Below are positions 12,485 to 28,657 of a stretch of 64,000 bases of DNA, piece by piece. Position 1 is the stretch's first letter, and each line of letters begins with the position of its first letter. Position numbers and translations under genes: made by a program. Below the pieces are notes generated by a model, which saw nothing but the letters and a program-made list of their open reading frames with translations, was not told where the DNA came from and made no database searches. Source of the stretch: Lepidurus packardi (taxonomy: Eukaryota > Arthropoda > Branchiopoda > Notostraca > Triopsidae); NCBI GenBank assembly GCA_023053545.1, contig JAKZAN010000005.1, positions 12,524,001 through 12,588,000 of the forward strand, written 5' to 3'.

Positions 12485-13188
12485 CTTTTAGATATGGCAG
12501 AAATTGCGAATTGTAGTAATACACTTTTAAAGAATTAGTTTTTATTGCGTCGCATTTTTACTTTCCGTACCAAAAAACAAGGTCATTAACGTCTCTTTTT
12601 ATATTACTTTGTCTCAAAAACTTTGTCCATCAAGTTGTCAAGTTTCTCCCAAGGGCAACACAAGAAAAGGAGGAAAAACAGAAAAGGAATGTCATCTTGT
12701 TCAAATGGTGCTGAAGGTTTTGTTTTTCTTTAGGAAGGGCAATTCATATGAATGGAAATGGCAATGGCTTCAGTTGATTCCATCGTGCGGATGGAATTCT
12801 AAAACAAACGGGAAAAACACATACAAACTTACTTAGCACTCTCACTTCTCCCATTTAAACCGCCCGAAAGCTTAGGAAATGCAGCCAACGAAGCGAAAAC
12901 AAAACCAAAGACCATAATTTTTCTTTTTTTTTCATGGGACTTGGAAGTTTTTCTTTTACAAAAAGCCGTACATGATATAAAAGCGCTCTTCCCGGTTTTC
13001 AGGATGCACTTGGTCTCTTCTGGAATTCTGGAATAGAACCATTTAACCCAATTAACTTACCACCATTTATTAAACAATTCAAAGGTCTAGTGTAAATTTC
13101 CCCGAAATTAGTTAGTGCTAAGCAAGCTGAAAGTGTTGATAAGAAGCAGATAGATTTTGAAGCAAACTAAACAAGGAAGCAAGGAACA
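12485..13188. other. Convergent spacer between FDX2 and Mp20
   Basis: Holds the 3' ends of two converging genes. A 75-residue frame at 12609-12836 is not recognised and looks fortuitous. Confidence 0.4.
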
Positions 13189-17301
<4,113 letters not shown>

Positions 17302-18862
17302 ATCGTTCAGAAAACTACGGTTTCTTTTTTGTAAAATACAGAGAGAATAGCAAAAGCACACAGGTTGCTGAGGATGAAGCAACAGGTTTCTCTTCCTCTT
17401 TCAATGAAATCAGCCACCTGTTGGATTCTCCTCTGGTTATTCTGGGGAGAGATGAACTAGAGAACTAGGCTAGTACTTCTATCCGAAACTGAATAACGTT
17501 GGTCACGATTTCGGGGCAAACAAAAGATAACTTGCTGAATCTGCACAAGCAGAAGGTTCCAAGTCACGCAATCTTGTACTTTACCGGCTGAAGTGTTGAG
17601 CATTAATGCGGATGTAAGGGGAGACTAGGCTTGTACGGAGAGTTGTTGACCAAAGGCGGGTTCTGCACCGCTTATTCGGTCTTGAAAAGAACTCCTCCCC
17701 TTGCCTAGGCGTTTCTTGCCCCCAGAGTAATTGATATATGGCCCTACGGCGTGAATAAAAGGTAAAATGCCAGTCTGATATGGCAAAATGATCCTGAAAA
17801 CGCGGCAATAAATTGACGGGAAGCCCAGATGAGCTATGATGTGTACAAAACGTGCACTAGATGGCGTAAGTTATAGTTGTTGGAAAATGAGATCCTTTTG
17901 ACGCAAAATTCAAATCTGCGTTGGAGGAAACAGGTGGAATTTACAGGTGGAATTAGGATGATACTGCAAAAATGATTGGGGGGTAAAAACGTAGAGCATG
18001 TAAAACCATTTCAAGGGAGGATGATTTGCTATTCTTAGAGGTTATTATACTAAGTTATTATTCCGAGAAAGAGGAAAATTTCGTGACTTAGATTTCTGTT
18101 AAAAAAGAAAAAAAGACGCGTGGCTTCCATTGCGTGATAATTAGACGGTACTTACAAGTAGTACAAGCAGGCGAGCAGCGGAGGATAAATTGGGCTTCTT
18201 ATTGGCTACTACTTTTTGCATTGTTTACGCTGCATCAGCAACCACAACAAGGCATAAAATGATAAAAAAGAAAGCAGAAGAATGGTAACTCTTTTGGAAA
18301 AACGGAAAAGGAAAAAAAAAAAAGAACTTACTCAATAAGCGGGAAATTTCCTGGGACAGTGACGACGACGCTGAAGGTAGCGCTCTGTTTCAATTTTGGG
18401 GCCACACGATTTCGGTCACCATTTATCCTGTGGTAAAAGACAGAAATTTTCCATTTCTGGAACAGACGCCTTGGCGTGTACAACATTCTTCCAAAAGTCA
18501 TAGTCTGTTGCGCATCTCGTCAAGGATGTACAACATCCTTCCGTACTAAAACTATTGCCATTTTTTACAAGAAACTTCCCCTTTGCACACGTGCAGCCAA
18601 GTTCCTGCCCAGTTCCAAATCCGTGTCAGTGCAAAAACCACTTAATTTCAACCAATTCAGTTATAAATCCATCCCATCCAATCGGAGTAATTTCGTAACC
18701 CTTACCAGGTAATTTTCTAAAATCTTCCAAATCCAAATCTTCCAAAATCTTCCAAATCTTCCAAATCTTCACTCTAAATCAGTGATCTGGAACGTAAATC
18801 AATCTAGTCAAAGTAGAAAGCTTTCTTTGGAATAAATTAATTCAAATGTACGTGTTTCAGAA
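17302..18862. other. Divergent intergenic region Mp20 / DM4-12 gene
   Basis: Expected to hold both promoters and 5' UTRs. Around 18719-18770 there are several copies of AATCTTCCAA. No coding region is supported. Confidence 0.35.
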
Positions 18863-20348
18863 ATGGAGTGTCGAAGTAATTGGATCTCGTTCGTCCTAAT
18901 TCTGCTGGTGTTTCATTGTTGGGAAAGTAAAGCGGTCGACACTGGTGAATTTGACGTTACGGGTGAATTGAAGAGCTTGGTCCAAGACCTCCATGAACAG
19001 GGTGACATCAGTGCAGACAAATTGCAACGGATCCAGGTCGTGATAGACGTGTTGGAGCAGCTTGACGCTTCAGCTTTGTGTATTTGTCCCGCCAACAAGG
19101 AGGCGAAGAAGAGCGGAAATGCAGATTCACGGCGCCAAAAAAGAATGCTGTTTTTTTCGGATCGACGCATCGTTTTGCCCCCAGGCGCTGCGCTAATTAT
19201 CACACCTTCCTTGGCGTTGCCATTAATTCGACATCCTTACCCCGGCTTTGCTTCTAATCTCACTCTCAGTCTCCCTTTTACGAGTAAGCATCCAAATCTC
19301 CTTCCATTTGAAAGCTCCATTCACCGCCCTTCAGTTCTAAAACAATAGATAGAAAGAAACCCCCAAGTTAATTCAGGGTTTTCTTGTTTCCATAGTTTAC
19401 TTTGACGCACTTGGATGGACAGACGAATCCAATCCCTTTGGTACAATGCCTAGTTTAACCAGCTTCGGAATTTCTAGGTTGATCCTGGGGCGTAGGAAAA
19501 AACGGTCTGCTAGCAAGCATGGTGGCGATCGGTAATTCTTTTTTTAACTACCGCTTTTAATTCCCCAATGTTAATCCAACACCCGGTCAGGACTTATTGG
19601 CATGCAATCTTTGTTCATGACGTCACGGTGGTACCATGGCGTGGCTTACGGCGCCTGTTACAGCCCATGGTAGAGCCTTACTTCCATGCTTTACCATGGA
19701 TACTGATACCTGTGTGACGTCAAGCCAAAGGGATCCTATTTTAACATTCTACTTTGTAATTCTCTAGGCTGGGCATTTACCACGTGGTTGAAGATTTGCT
19801 CTACAATCTCGGCATGGACGGCAAAAGTTGTTTACTTCGAACCATCTGTGAAATCCACGAAGTTCCAATGGCGGATCATGGTTTATTTGGGGAAATGCTT
19901 GAACTCCTGTTAACGTGAGTAACATCAGCAGCCAAAACGTAGCTCTCTTACTCCTTTTTGGTTTATTATGCATTCGAGGAATTGTATTCTAGTACACAAA
20001 AGAAATCCGACAAAGGAAACTTCAAACAAGAGAATTTTTTTAAGAGTGTGAATCATTTCAGACCGAGTTATTCCGGAGGCGAGGAATTGGAAGAATACAT
20101 CAAAGCTGAGGAACAAGGCCGAAAGAAAGGCGAATGTTGGCCTTATTACCGTAACTGTGTGTTGTCGCTTTTCAAGAGCATGGAACACAACCTTTACTCG
20201 TAAGAAACTCCCTTGAGCAGATTCTAAAAATGAAATCCTTGTTGATGTTCTTGATCTCCCAAGTTTCTTGCTTCCTTTCAGGTCTGACAAAAACGCCCAT
20301 GAGACTTCGAGCTCAAGTGAACCCAGTAATGTGATAGCGAACCAGTGA
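18863..20348 (+). CDS. Secreted DM4/12-domain protein
   Basis: DM4/12 (DUF1676-neighbour type, Pfam DM4_12) proteins are small arthropod secreted proteins of unknown function. Five exons (18863-19283, 19396-19531, 19768-19914, 20062-20199, 20282-20348) join in phase to 302 residues. A signal peptide is clear at residues 1-25 (ISFVLILLVFHCWESKA). Basic motifs RRQKR near residue 93 and GRRKKR further on are possible furin-type processing sites. The DM4/12 core includes LGIYHVVEDLLYNLGMDGKS, CLLRTICEIHE, LFGEMLELLLT and the late Cys pair in GECWPYYRNC. If the last donor (TACTC/GTAAGA) is not used, the protein stops at HNLYS. AATAAA signals lie at 20387-20392 and 20495-20500. It converges with TRPML. 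Confidence 0.85.
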
Positions 20349-20386
20349 AGCACAGCTTAAAAGGAAAGACGATTATTTATGAGCTA

Positions 20387-20500
20387 ATAAAAACAATGTG
20401 CATTAGTATTCTCAATGGAAGAAGAAACGGAGAGTAATGTCATGTAAATTTCCTCTTGCTGTGCCATAAAAGACTTGTATTGTTCTATGAGTGAAATAAA
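20387..20500 (+). promoter_or_regulatory. Polyadenylation signals of the DM4/12 gene
   Basis: AATAAA occurs at 20387-20392 and again at 20495-20500, 39 and 147 bp after the stop codon. Confidence 0.6.
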
Positions 20501-20933
20501 AACCCAGCTTTACATATGACATACATGACCGTCAAATCCTAAAACATAAAACCATCCAAGAATGAATATTGAGTACACATTCATTGTTGACAACTTGGCA
20601 CGACTTGTCGAGCGTCCTTTCCTACGTGTTGTGTGATTCCCTCACCAGGAGAGTTTCGAACGTTTTGTTTTCTTTCTCTTTCTCACTCACAGGTTCACTT
20701 TTGTACTCTATTTTGACAACTCTCCCTAGGTTCAGAATCCTATCACACCACGCCCATATCAGAATCAGAAATCAGAATCTTTTCCCCCAAAAAGGATCTA
20801 AAATTCACTACAAATTTTGCATTGCTGGGCAGGGCATTCCAGTTGACTAGCAACTGGATTTTTTTTTGTACGTAAACAAAAATATACCTTATCAAAATTC
20901 TAGAATGCTAATGCATGCATATTAGGTTAATAT

Positions 20934-23900
20934 CTAGGCCACAATAGGTTCATATTCCTCTTGTTGATCTCCTCTAGAAAATAATAAGAAGCCCATTAAT
21001 TTTTCTTAACGTTAAAAAGTGCGTTTTTATAATTTCTTTTTTTAACAAATAAATTGTTACCGTTGTTTGCCAAACATCTTCAGGATCTTATCGCTTAGCC
21101 TGGAATTGGAATAGTTTCGGTACATCCCTGCGGTCAATACCGGCATTCCAGTCGGGGTAATGAATTCGTGGAGTTCACTTTTGGGGAATCCTTCCGCATA
21201 GTACAGCTTGATGGTCTCAAACGAGTCCATGATGAGGGCAATGAAGAGCGACAGCACCACGTAGATGAACAAAGAGATGAAGGAATACAAGTAGACCCGT
21301 GAATACCACCAAATTAACCCATTAACGTCTCCGTAGCTGTCAAAAGTTGCAAACATGTCATCGCCATTCACCAACGAGAACAGACACTCTGACGTCGACG
21401 CCAAAGAACGGAACTACAAAAGAAAACGTATTAAAACTCTCCTTCACTTTTTTTTTTTTTTTTTTTTGGCACTACAAAAATTCAATACAATACCTTGTAA
21501 TGGTACGGACCAAAGATGAGCCAGCCACAGAAGCAATACCCTGCATAAATGAGCACAGCACAGAGCAGGAACCGAAGTACGTGGGGAATGGCACGTTTCA
21601 CCGTCACAATAAGAATCTAGGGAAAGAAATCAAAGCAAAGTTAACAAACTTTTAAAAAAGAAGTTTTGTTTAAAAAAAAAAAAAGAAAAAAAAGTTGAGT
21701 GATTTTTTAACATTTTATTTTGGTTAATTGGGATTCTTACGTTGTAAGGACGGAAAAAGCCAAGGTACCGTAAGACACCCACCCACACGAACAAGTTACC
21801 CGTGCCTAACAGCACGCTGCAGAGGTCCCAAAGGTCAGTCGTTATTCTCTACACAATTTGGCGAAAGAAAATCGAGTTGTAATTAAAACAGCGAATGACA
21901 GTGCAGAATTTGGATCCAATTTTTCCGGGTCGAAGGAGAGTCGGTAATGAACCAAGAAATGGGAGGATTGGGATGAAATCTTACCCTCGTTTCGATGAGT
22001 TCCTTGATAGCTGAACCCACGACGAGCAGAATATCGTTGGCGATGATTAAAACGTACCACAAGTTGAAAAACTCGAGTTGGTCTTGTGCACAAAGGCTTG
22101 CTCCGCGATGCAAACTGAAAAACCGCGACGTTTCCTACGCGGAAAAGGTCCCAAAACAGACATTTGGGAGGAAATGCGTGAGATTTTCATTCTTTTCTGA
22201 TTATTTTTTACCAATTTCAAGAACTGCGCGTTGATCAAAGCTCTAGCGCATAAGACGAACGAGAACACGGAGATGACTATCACCGTAATATTGACCCCAC
22301 TCTTGAGCCGATGACTGGCCTCTTCAGAAGTGGGCGGTTTAACATCGCCATGGCATTCGATTCTTTCAGCATTCATTTGTAAAAATACTTTAAGTTGCCC
22401 ATCGTCATTTCCGTTATCAAACACCAACTAAAAAAGAGGAAAAAAAATCGGTTAATTGTTGAGTTAAACTCATATTACTTTCTTCGAAGAAACGACTCAA
22501 AACTTACTTCATTGTTAAACAGAAAGCAGTCAGGGAGACTTAGTGGTCCGACTGGTTGTAAGTTAACCGTTTTGATCCCAAATGCTAATCTTGCTTCAAT
22601 CATTCCGCCCACATGGCTGGTAAAATTGTGTTCCTTAAAGAACTTTTCAGACGAAAAGTTACCCTCGGTGGTAGGCATAATATCTATACAATCTAGACAG
22701 TCGAAGATGTACCCAGAAACAGGTATAATATTAGACAAATAACGGACTCGTTCACTATTTTACTTCGTAAACCTTTCTTTGTCGTCTTATTCAAGATAAA
22801 ACTATCGTTAAAGCCCCAAATGGTGTTTTCCGTGTAGGCTAAACGACAAAACTTCATCGCGGCATGACTATGGTTCTCATTGGGGTAAAAGTAACGCCCC
22901 ACGGGCGCCGTTTCAATCGTTCCATACTACAAAAACGAAAAACAACGAAATTAAGAATAATAAAGTAAAAGAATCATAACAAAACTAAATTTAAGTTTCA
23001 GGTCATTTAGATTGTCTTATAATACCTTGTAATATTAATTCATGTGCTTTAAAAGAACGAAAAACATCATATTTCATTGTTACAGAGGCATTGTCTGGCT
23101 TTCGTCAAACGAGGCACCTTTAGCTAGCTCGCACACTAGGAACCGACTAAAACGCAGCGGGGCGTGGCCTATTTTGCCTTGCCTTTCCGCTGCTATTATT
23201 AAATCTATTAATCTATTAACTCAATTAATTAACATAAACTAAAAGATAAACTAAACGAAAAACGACGTAATTAATAATAAAAGAATAATAAAGTAAAAGA
23301 ATAATAACAAAACTAAATTTAAGTTTCAGGTCATTTAGATTGTCTTATAATACCTTGTAATATTAATTCATGTACTTTAAAAGAACGGAAAACATCATTA
23401 TTCATTGTTACAGAGGCATTGTCTGGCTTTCGTCAAACGAGGCAGCTTTAGCTAGCTCGCACACTAGGAACCGACTAAAACGCAGCGGGGCGTGGCCTAT
23501 TTTTTTGCCTTTTCGCTACTATTATTAAATCTATTAATCTATTAACTCAATTAACATAAAATAAAAGATAAATAACATAACATATAACTATATTAACTCA
23601 GTTAATTGCTTAAATAATAACAATACGTAAAAAAATAACAATAAATTACATCAATTTATTTCTTGTTAAATAGTTTTGTCACTTTTTGTTTGTCATTTTC
23701 AATTTTTTTAATTTACCGCATTGATGGCAAAGTCTAAGAAGGCAAAGTATTCTTCATGTTTGTACACAGCTAAAGGACCATCCGCTGGTGGGTAACTAGT
23801 AACTTCCCGTGACGAATCCCAGTCCAGAAGAAACAAATGGGAGAAGGCGGTTTGCGTATTCCGCGCATAATAGACGTGCCCGTACCTCGACGAGGCAAAG

Positions 23901-25049
23901 ATACAGAGCTGTAAGGTGACGAGAATGATTTTGATGACTTGCATGAGCAATTTGAAGGGGAATTGGCGGCGCGCTTGCCATTTTTCGATGGGGTTCATGA
24001 AAAAGAACCGAAGCTTCCTTCGGAGTCTGTTTTCCAGCGGATTACTATCGTAATAATGGGGAGCAGCTGTAGAATGGGTCATGGGCACCGTCAAACTTAT
24101 CCCTGACGTCTCCCGATTGTCTGTGCTGCCGTAATTCTGGAAGGTGGCATGGTCGAAATCGTGGTGACTTAAGGCCATATTGGGGTTGTCCAATCTGCTC
24201 TGCATTTCTGTTTTAAACACAAAAATTGGTATTAATAACCACTATATTCCAAAGAAACAATAGAATAATAGATGAATAACGAAAAACCGGAGTAATTGTT
24301 TAAAAAAAAAAACGATAATGGCACACACTGGACAACCTAAGGCTACAGTTTGCATTCTTCATGGCTATACACTATTCGCCGAGACTCTGGCTTGGAATGG
24401 ATCAAATGTCTACGCCTTGACGTTAAAACAAAACATCGAGATCAAGATCCTTAAGCGATAAGCTCATATAACATGTTGGTCTCAGTCGCCTTGGCCTATG
24501 CTCAGTGGAAAGCTGGATTTAAGCCTTTTAAGGCCAAATACCTTCGTCGCTTTCGTCAGGACCACCCCAGGATCCCGTATCAGGTCCCCGTGTGTTACTC
24601 CGAGGAATAAAATGACTGTCTTCAAGGTCAGGATGGTGTAAAACCGGGTGAGGGCCTCTATCCGAATACTGAAGGATGGTAATAGGTACTTCTGCTATTG
24701 GGAGGGCACGCGCTGGAAGCCAGCCGTCATTTAGCAACGTGTAAGAAGCGGTTTGGCTTCTTTGGCGAGCTTGTGAAGGGATGCCACTCGTGGACGCGAG
24801 TTCTGGAATGGTCCGGCTGTGACAGATCGTTCCTGATCGTGAGCTTTGGATGTTTAAAGAGCGGCGATCGGCGTCTGAATGGCAGGAAGCCTGGCTGAAA
24901 GAGTCGCCTTGATGCCAATGCTGAGGAGGATGAGAAGGATCATCCAGGTGGGAAGGTGACGGCCGATTACTTCGGGCTCGGGCTGATTCAGCAGTACAAT
25001 CTTCGGAAGAAGAAGCTCTATGCTTCGTAATAGTGGCTACAGCGGCCAT
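20934..25049 (-). CDS. Trpml: Mucolipin (TRPML) endolysosomal cation channel
   Basis: TRPML channels release Ca2+ and other cations from late endosomes and lysosomes and are gated by PI(3,5)P2. Ten exons (25049-24542, 24207-23717, 22926-22773, 22692-22508, 22427-22212, 22134-21985, 21848-21741, 21616-21494, 21413-21061, 20973-20934) give 775 residues. After a long polar N terminus come the family's [22 protein letters not shown]1, the luminal domain ([14 protein letters not shown] and [11 protein letters not shown]), then TM2-TM6. The selectivity filter NGDDMF follows ECLFSLV, and [14 protein letters not shown] marks TM5. The C terminus is short, ending EEYEPIVA. The first exon adds about 170 Ser/Pro/His-rich residues before the conserved part, far more than in vertebrate mucolipins; its junction GAAG/GTATTT to ACAG/AAATGC keeps frame. 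An alternative start at the ATG just inside exon 2 would give a usual-sized protein. Confidence 0.9.
22934..23574. repeat. Two-copy ~328-bp tandem repeat in a TRPML intron
   Basis: Copy 1 (about 22934-23252) and copy 2 (about 23254-23574) share TTAAGTTTCAGGTCATTTAG at 22991 and 23319 and a GC-rich core with GCTAGCTCGCACACTAGG. They nearly fill the 790-bp intron. Confidence 0.85.
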
Positions 25050-28000
25050 TCAGAGCACAGAGGTGTGCAGAATATGGAAGGGCTTAGTTTTCCATACGTT
25101 CCATATGTTATCTTGGAAGATCAAAGGTTTTGAATTCCAGGTTAAGTAATACAACCGAGTTTTGCCTGATTTAGTGTACAATGTCCAACTACGAGTTCAT
25201 ACACGGCGGTAGATGAATACGACTTTAACCCATTGTGATTTTAAGGCGCTAATTGAGCAACAATCATGGGGGAAAAGGTGAAACAACACTCGTTAGTCAC
25301 TGTTTACTACAAACTAAAGCACCGCCACCGCTTTCGACGCCCGGAAGCTAGTCCAATGGAAGCATTGAGTTATACGTCATCGTTGGCCAATGGTAGAGCT
25401 AAATATAGAAACGCGGGGGATTCAAAATGCCGGGCGCTTGCATGCAGCGCCAAGGCGAGGAGGAGCATACCATACAGCCAATGAGGACTCGGCAAGACTG
25501 GAACGCGCGGCGTTCAAGCGTTTGACCAGGTTTGAAAGCATTTGAGAAGACTAGTGTGGTTGATTGAACCACTATCAACCGCTATCAACGTTCAACCGCT
25601 ATCAACGTTGGAATTGCACACAAAGCTTAGCAAAAGGAAAGAAAACGTCTGTAGACTTACCAGAAACCATCGTAAATCCTTGGCTTGGGGTAAGCCTTGT
25701 GGGAAATCGACTAACACTTCGTACACGGTACGAAAGGAGTCCCTCTGGCAGTGACCTGCGTGGTCGCTGGGAACGCGTACTCGCGAGGTAATTAAGGTCC
25801 GTGCAGTAATTTGCAGGGTCCCAGGAGGTCTCCAATGAAGTAACAAGTGTTGAATTTGGCCATCGACGCCTGCGACTTGGACGCGGTCTGCGAAGTGTCG
25901 CTCTGGCCGTTTGCTCGGCTCGCGAACTGGGGCTGCACTTTGGACGAGTAGCCGGTTTGTTGCCTAACCAAAGCACGTGATCACCTCAAGAATACCAAGT
26001 TGAACATGAAGACAAAGAAATTCAAGTACCTGCTGCCCGTTTGGCCGACAATGCTGCCACAACCGCTGCGGAACATACCCCCATCAACAATTGAACTGCA
26101 GAAAGGGTTCAATCCGAATGAATCGGAGATTATAGGTTGTAAAAAGCACAGAAAAAATCCCCAGAGAAGGATGTCCTAATCGTGTCCCAACACCCGGCTG
26201 GTGTTATTCAAAAAGAGATCAAGGTCGGTTTTGCGTCAATATCGGAATCAAAGTTCACCCAAATCGAAACACCACAATAAGGCGTGGTCGGGCGAACAAA
26301 GGCGCGTCACTCTGCTCTTTAAAAAGTCTTTACAGCCCTACTAATATGCGAACTAATGCGAAAACAATGAGGAAGTAAAATTGGCATAGGGGCTAAACGG
26401 CACATGGCCAATTCAATCAGTAAAATTCGTACAATTCACTTTCACAACTTTGCCACGTTCCCAACGCCGGAAATGGTGCACGTACCGGTCAAGTACACTG
26501 TCAGAACACGGTCACAAATGCTGTAACAGGCCAAATTTCCGCACAGTTTTAAAGGGGAGGATGGCTCCTGTCTTCCTGATATATACCAGATAAAGGTACC
26601 AGTTGTATTGTAGGATTGCACGTAGGCCTACAGAGAGTTTTGACCTGAAGCTCACACTCTGAACAAATGTCCCATTTTTGGAAAGCCCAAGTCCGTTTAA
26701 GGATATTATCTGGAACGGCCTCCTTTTTGGGTTGTTCCTTTAGGCTGTAAAATTCTCCCTCTTGGCTTCTTTCCGCAAGACAAAGAGGGTTAATGCGCCC
26801 CCTGTTTGCGTCCCGATACGGATTTAGGACTTGTTTCACAGATTTCAAACACCCAGAATTCCCATTGGTTAAACGTTCGAGACTCTCCGCTTAGTTACCG
26901 CAATGCTTATTCCTATGCAAGGCCAGTGAACCACAATAAGTCTATTTACGCATAACGTATAATTGCAAACTTAATTTCAGTCAACAGGTTATATATGTAG
27001 GTTTTAGTTCATTTTATTTCGAAGGTTATACAGAAAGGTTTCATTGCGTCTAATTTATAGTAAGGATAATAGAAAGATTAAGGCTTGAAGGATTAGCTGC
27101 TAGACAGTTTGAAAAATTATGGGTAATTTAAACAAATAAATGTTAAGTAGACAGTTGTACTAAGACTCGTACCAGAATGTCCTAACTTCAAACTATATAT
27201 TATAGAATTGGTCGTTTATTGGAAAAGATTGGTCCGCTATTAGGCGTTTATTGGAAAAGATTAGGCCGTTATTAAAAAGTTTATATTCGAACAAAAAAAA
27301 GTTTATTAAAACTTAATTTGAATTAAAAGGTTATAATAGACATATATAAGTATATATAAAGTATATATAAAGGATATAATAAAGGATATAATAAAGGATA
27401 TAATATAAAGGATATAATAGACAGTTTTTCTAAAAATCCTACTAGAAATTCTGAGACTTGACACAACGTAAAAGAATTGAGGCGTTTATATAAAAGGATT
27501 TGACCGCTACTAAAATTATTTAAAAAGGGTTATTTTATCATAAAGCTGGAGGAAGAGAAGAATTGAACTCTCAATTATGCGTGGCTGAATTACGGTTACA
27601 TGGCCTGTGACCGATACACCCGTACGATGATTAAAATCTCCATTAGCCTCCATTTCCTTACATTCCCGTTACCCTAGATTCAAACTGTTTGCGAGTCATT
27701 ATAAAGGACAAAGTTGAATAATGATGTAACGTAAGCTGAATAAATCTACACTAGCTGTAAATCATGCAGGCTTACGTAAGATGTCTACGTGCTATTTCTT
27801 GTCAAAGAGAAGCAGACTTCTGATTGGTCAAATTTCGGGGAATCCCGTTCCAGCTTTTCGACCTGCAGAGCCACCTGTTGTCAAACCGCACACTCCTTGG
27901 CCAATTGAGTTAGAAAATCAAGATGGCGTCTTTTGTTTGTGAATCATGCCTTGTGTTTTAAGTTTTAGTACACCTTTGTAAATGTCTGGGAAAATGCCTG

Positions 28001-28657
28001 GTCGGACTTCCAAGAAAATCTCGAGTGTCTTCTCTCGGAGAAAGCACCCTTTAAAGGACGGGCTCATTACGGTAATTAAAGGTGTATTAATCGAGTAACC
28101 TTGGCTGACGTTAGGGGCTGCAACATTCATCCTTGATGCTTTGACGTTCTGACGTCGTGATCAAGGGTGGGGAGGGAAAGAGAGAGTAAGAGAGCGTAAA
28201 CAGTCTTGGTACCTGGGGCTTACTTTTCGCCCGTCAAAAACGAAACTGGTTTTAAGTTGTTAGACGATTTATCGTGCCTATTCAGGCCGCCATTGTTGGT
28301 TAAATCTATACTTGATCGGAAAACTCATCTATTTATTCCCCGCCCCTTGCAGATCAAGCAACTTTAAAACACAAAAAAACACTTGTCTACTACTAAAGTG
28401 CCTTAGCTTTTGCCTCCCGTGGTGGTCTGTGGTCCAGTGTTATTGTTAACCTAGTGTTTTTTTTAATTTAACTCGGATTGTTTTATCATCAAAGTAGAAA
28501 TTTCATTGTTGTCAAGCGCGTCACTTGTTCCGTTAGTGCCTGTCCGAAGCATCCACCGATTGCACCGAACAAAGACTTGATTTAGTCCCTATTTCGCACC
28601 AAATTTGCGCTTCAGTTCGACCAAAAAGCCAGCTAGACAAGCTTCTAGAGCACAACA
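25050..28657. other. Intergenic region between TRPML and MFSD14
   Basis: No gene is supported. A 99-residue frame at 26549-26848 (minus) has no recognisable family. 27332-27420 is an AT microsatellite with AAGGATATAAT units, and TTTATTGGAAAAGATT occurs twice near 27212 and 27248. AAGATGGCG near 27920 is a YY1-like promoter motif that may belong to the MFSD14 side. Confidence 0.4.
27332..27420. repeat. AT-rich microsatellite
   Basis: Stretch of TATATAAG and AAAGGATATAAT units. Confidence 0.85.
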
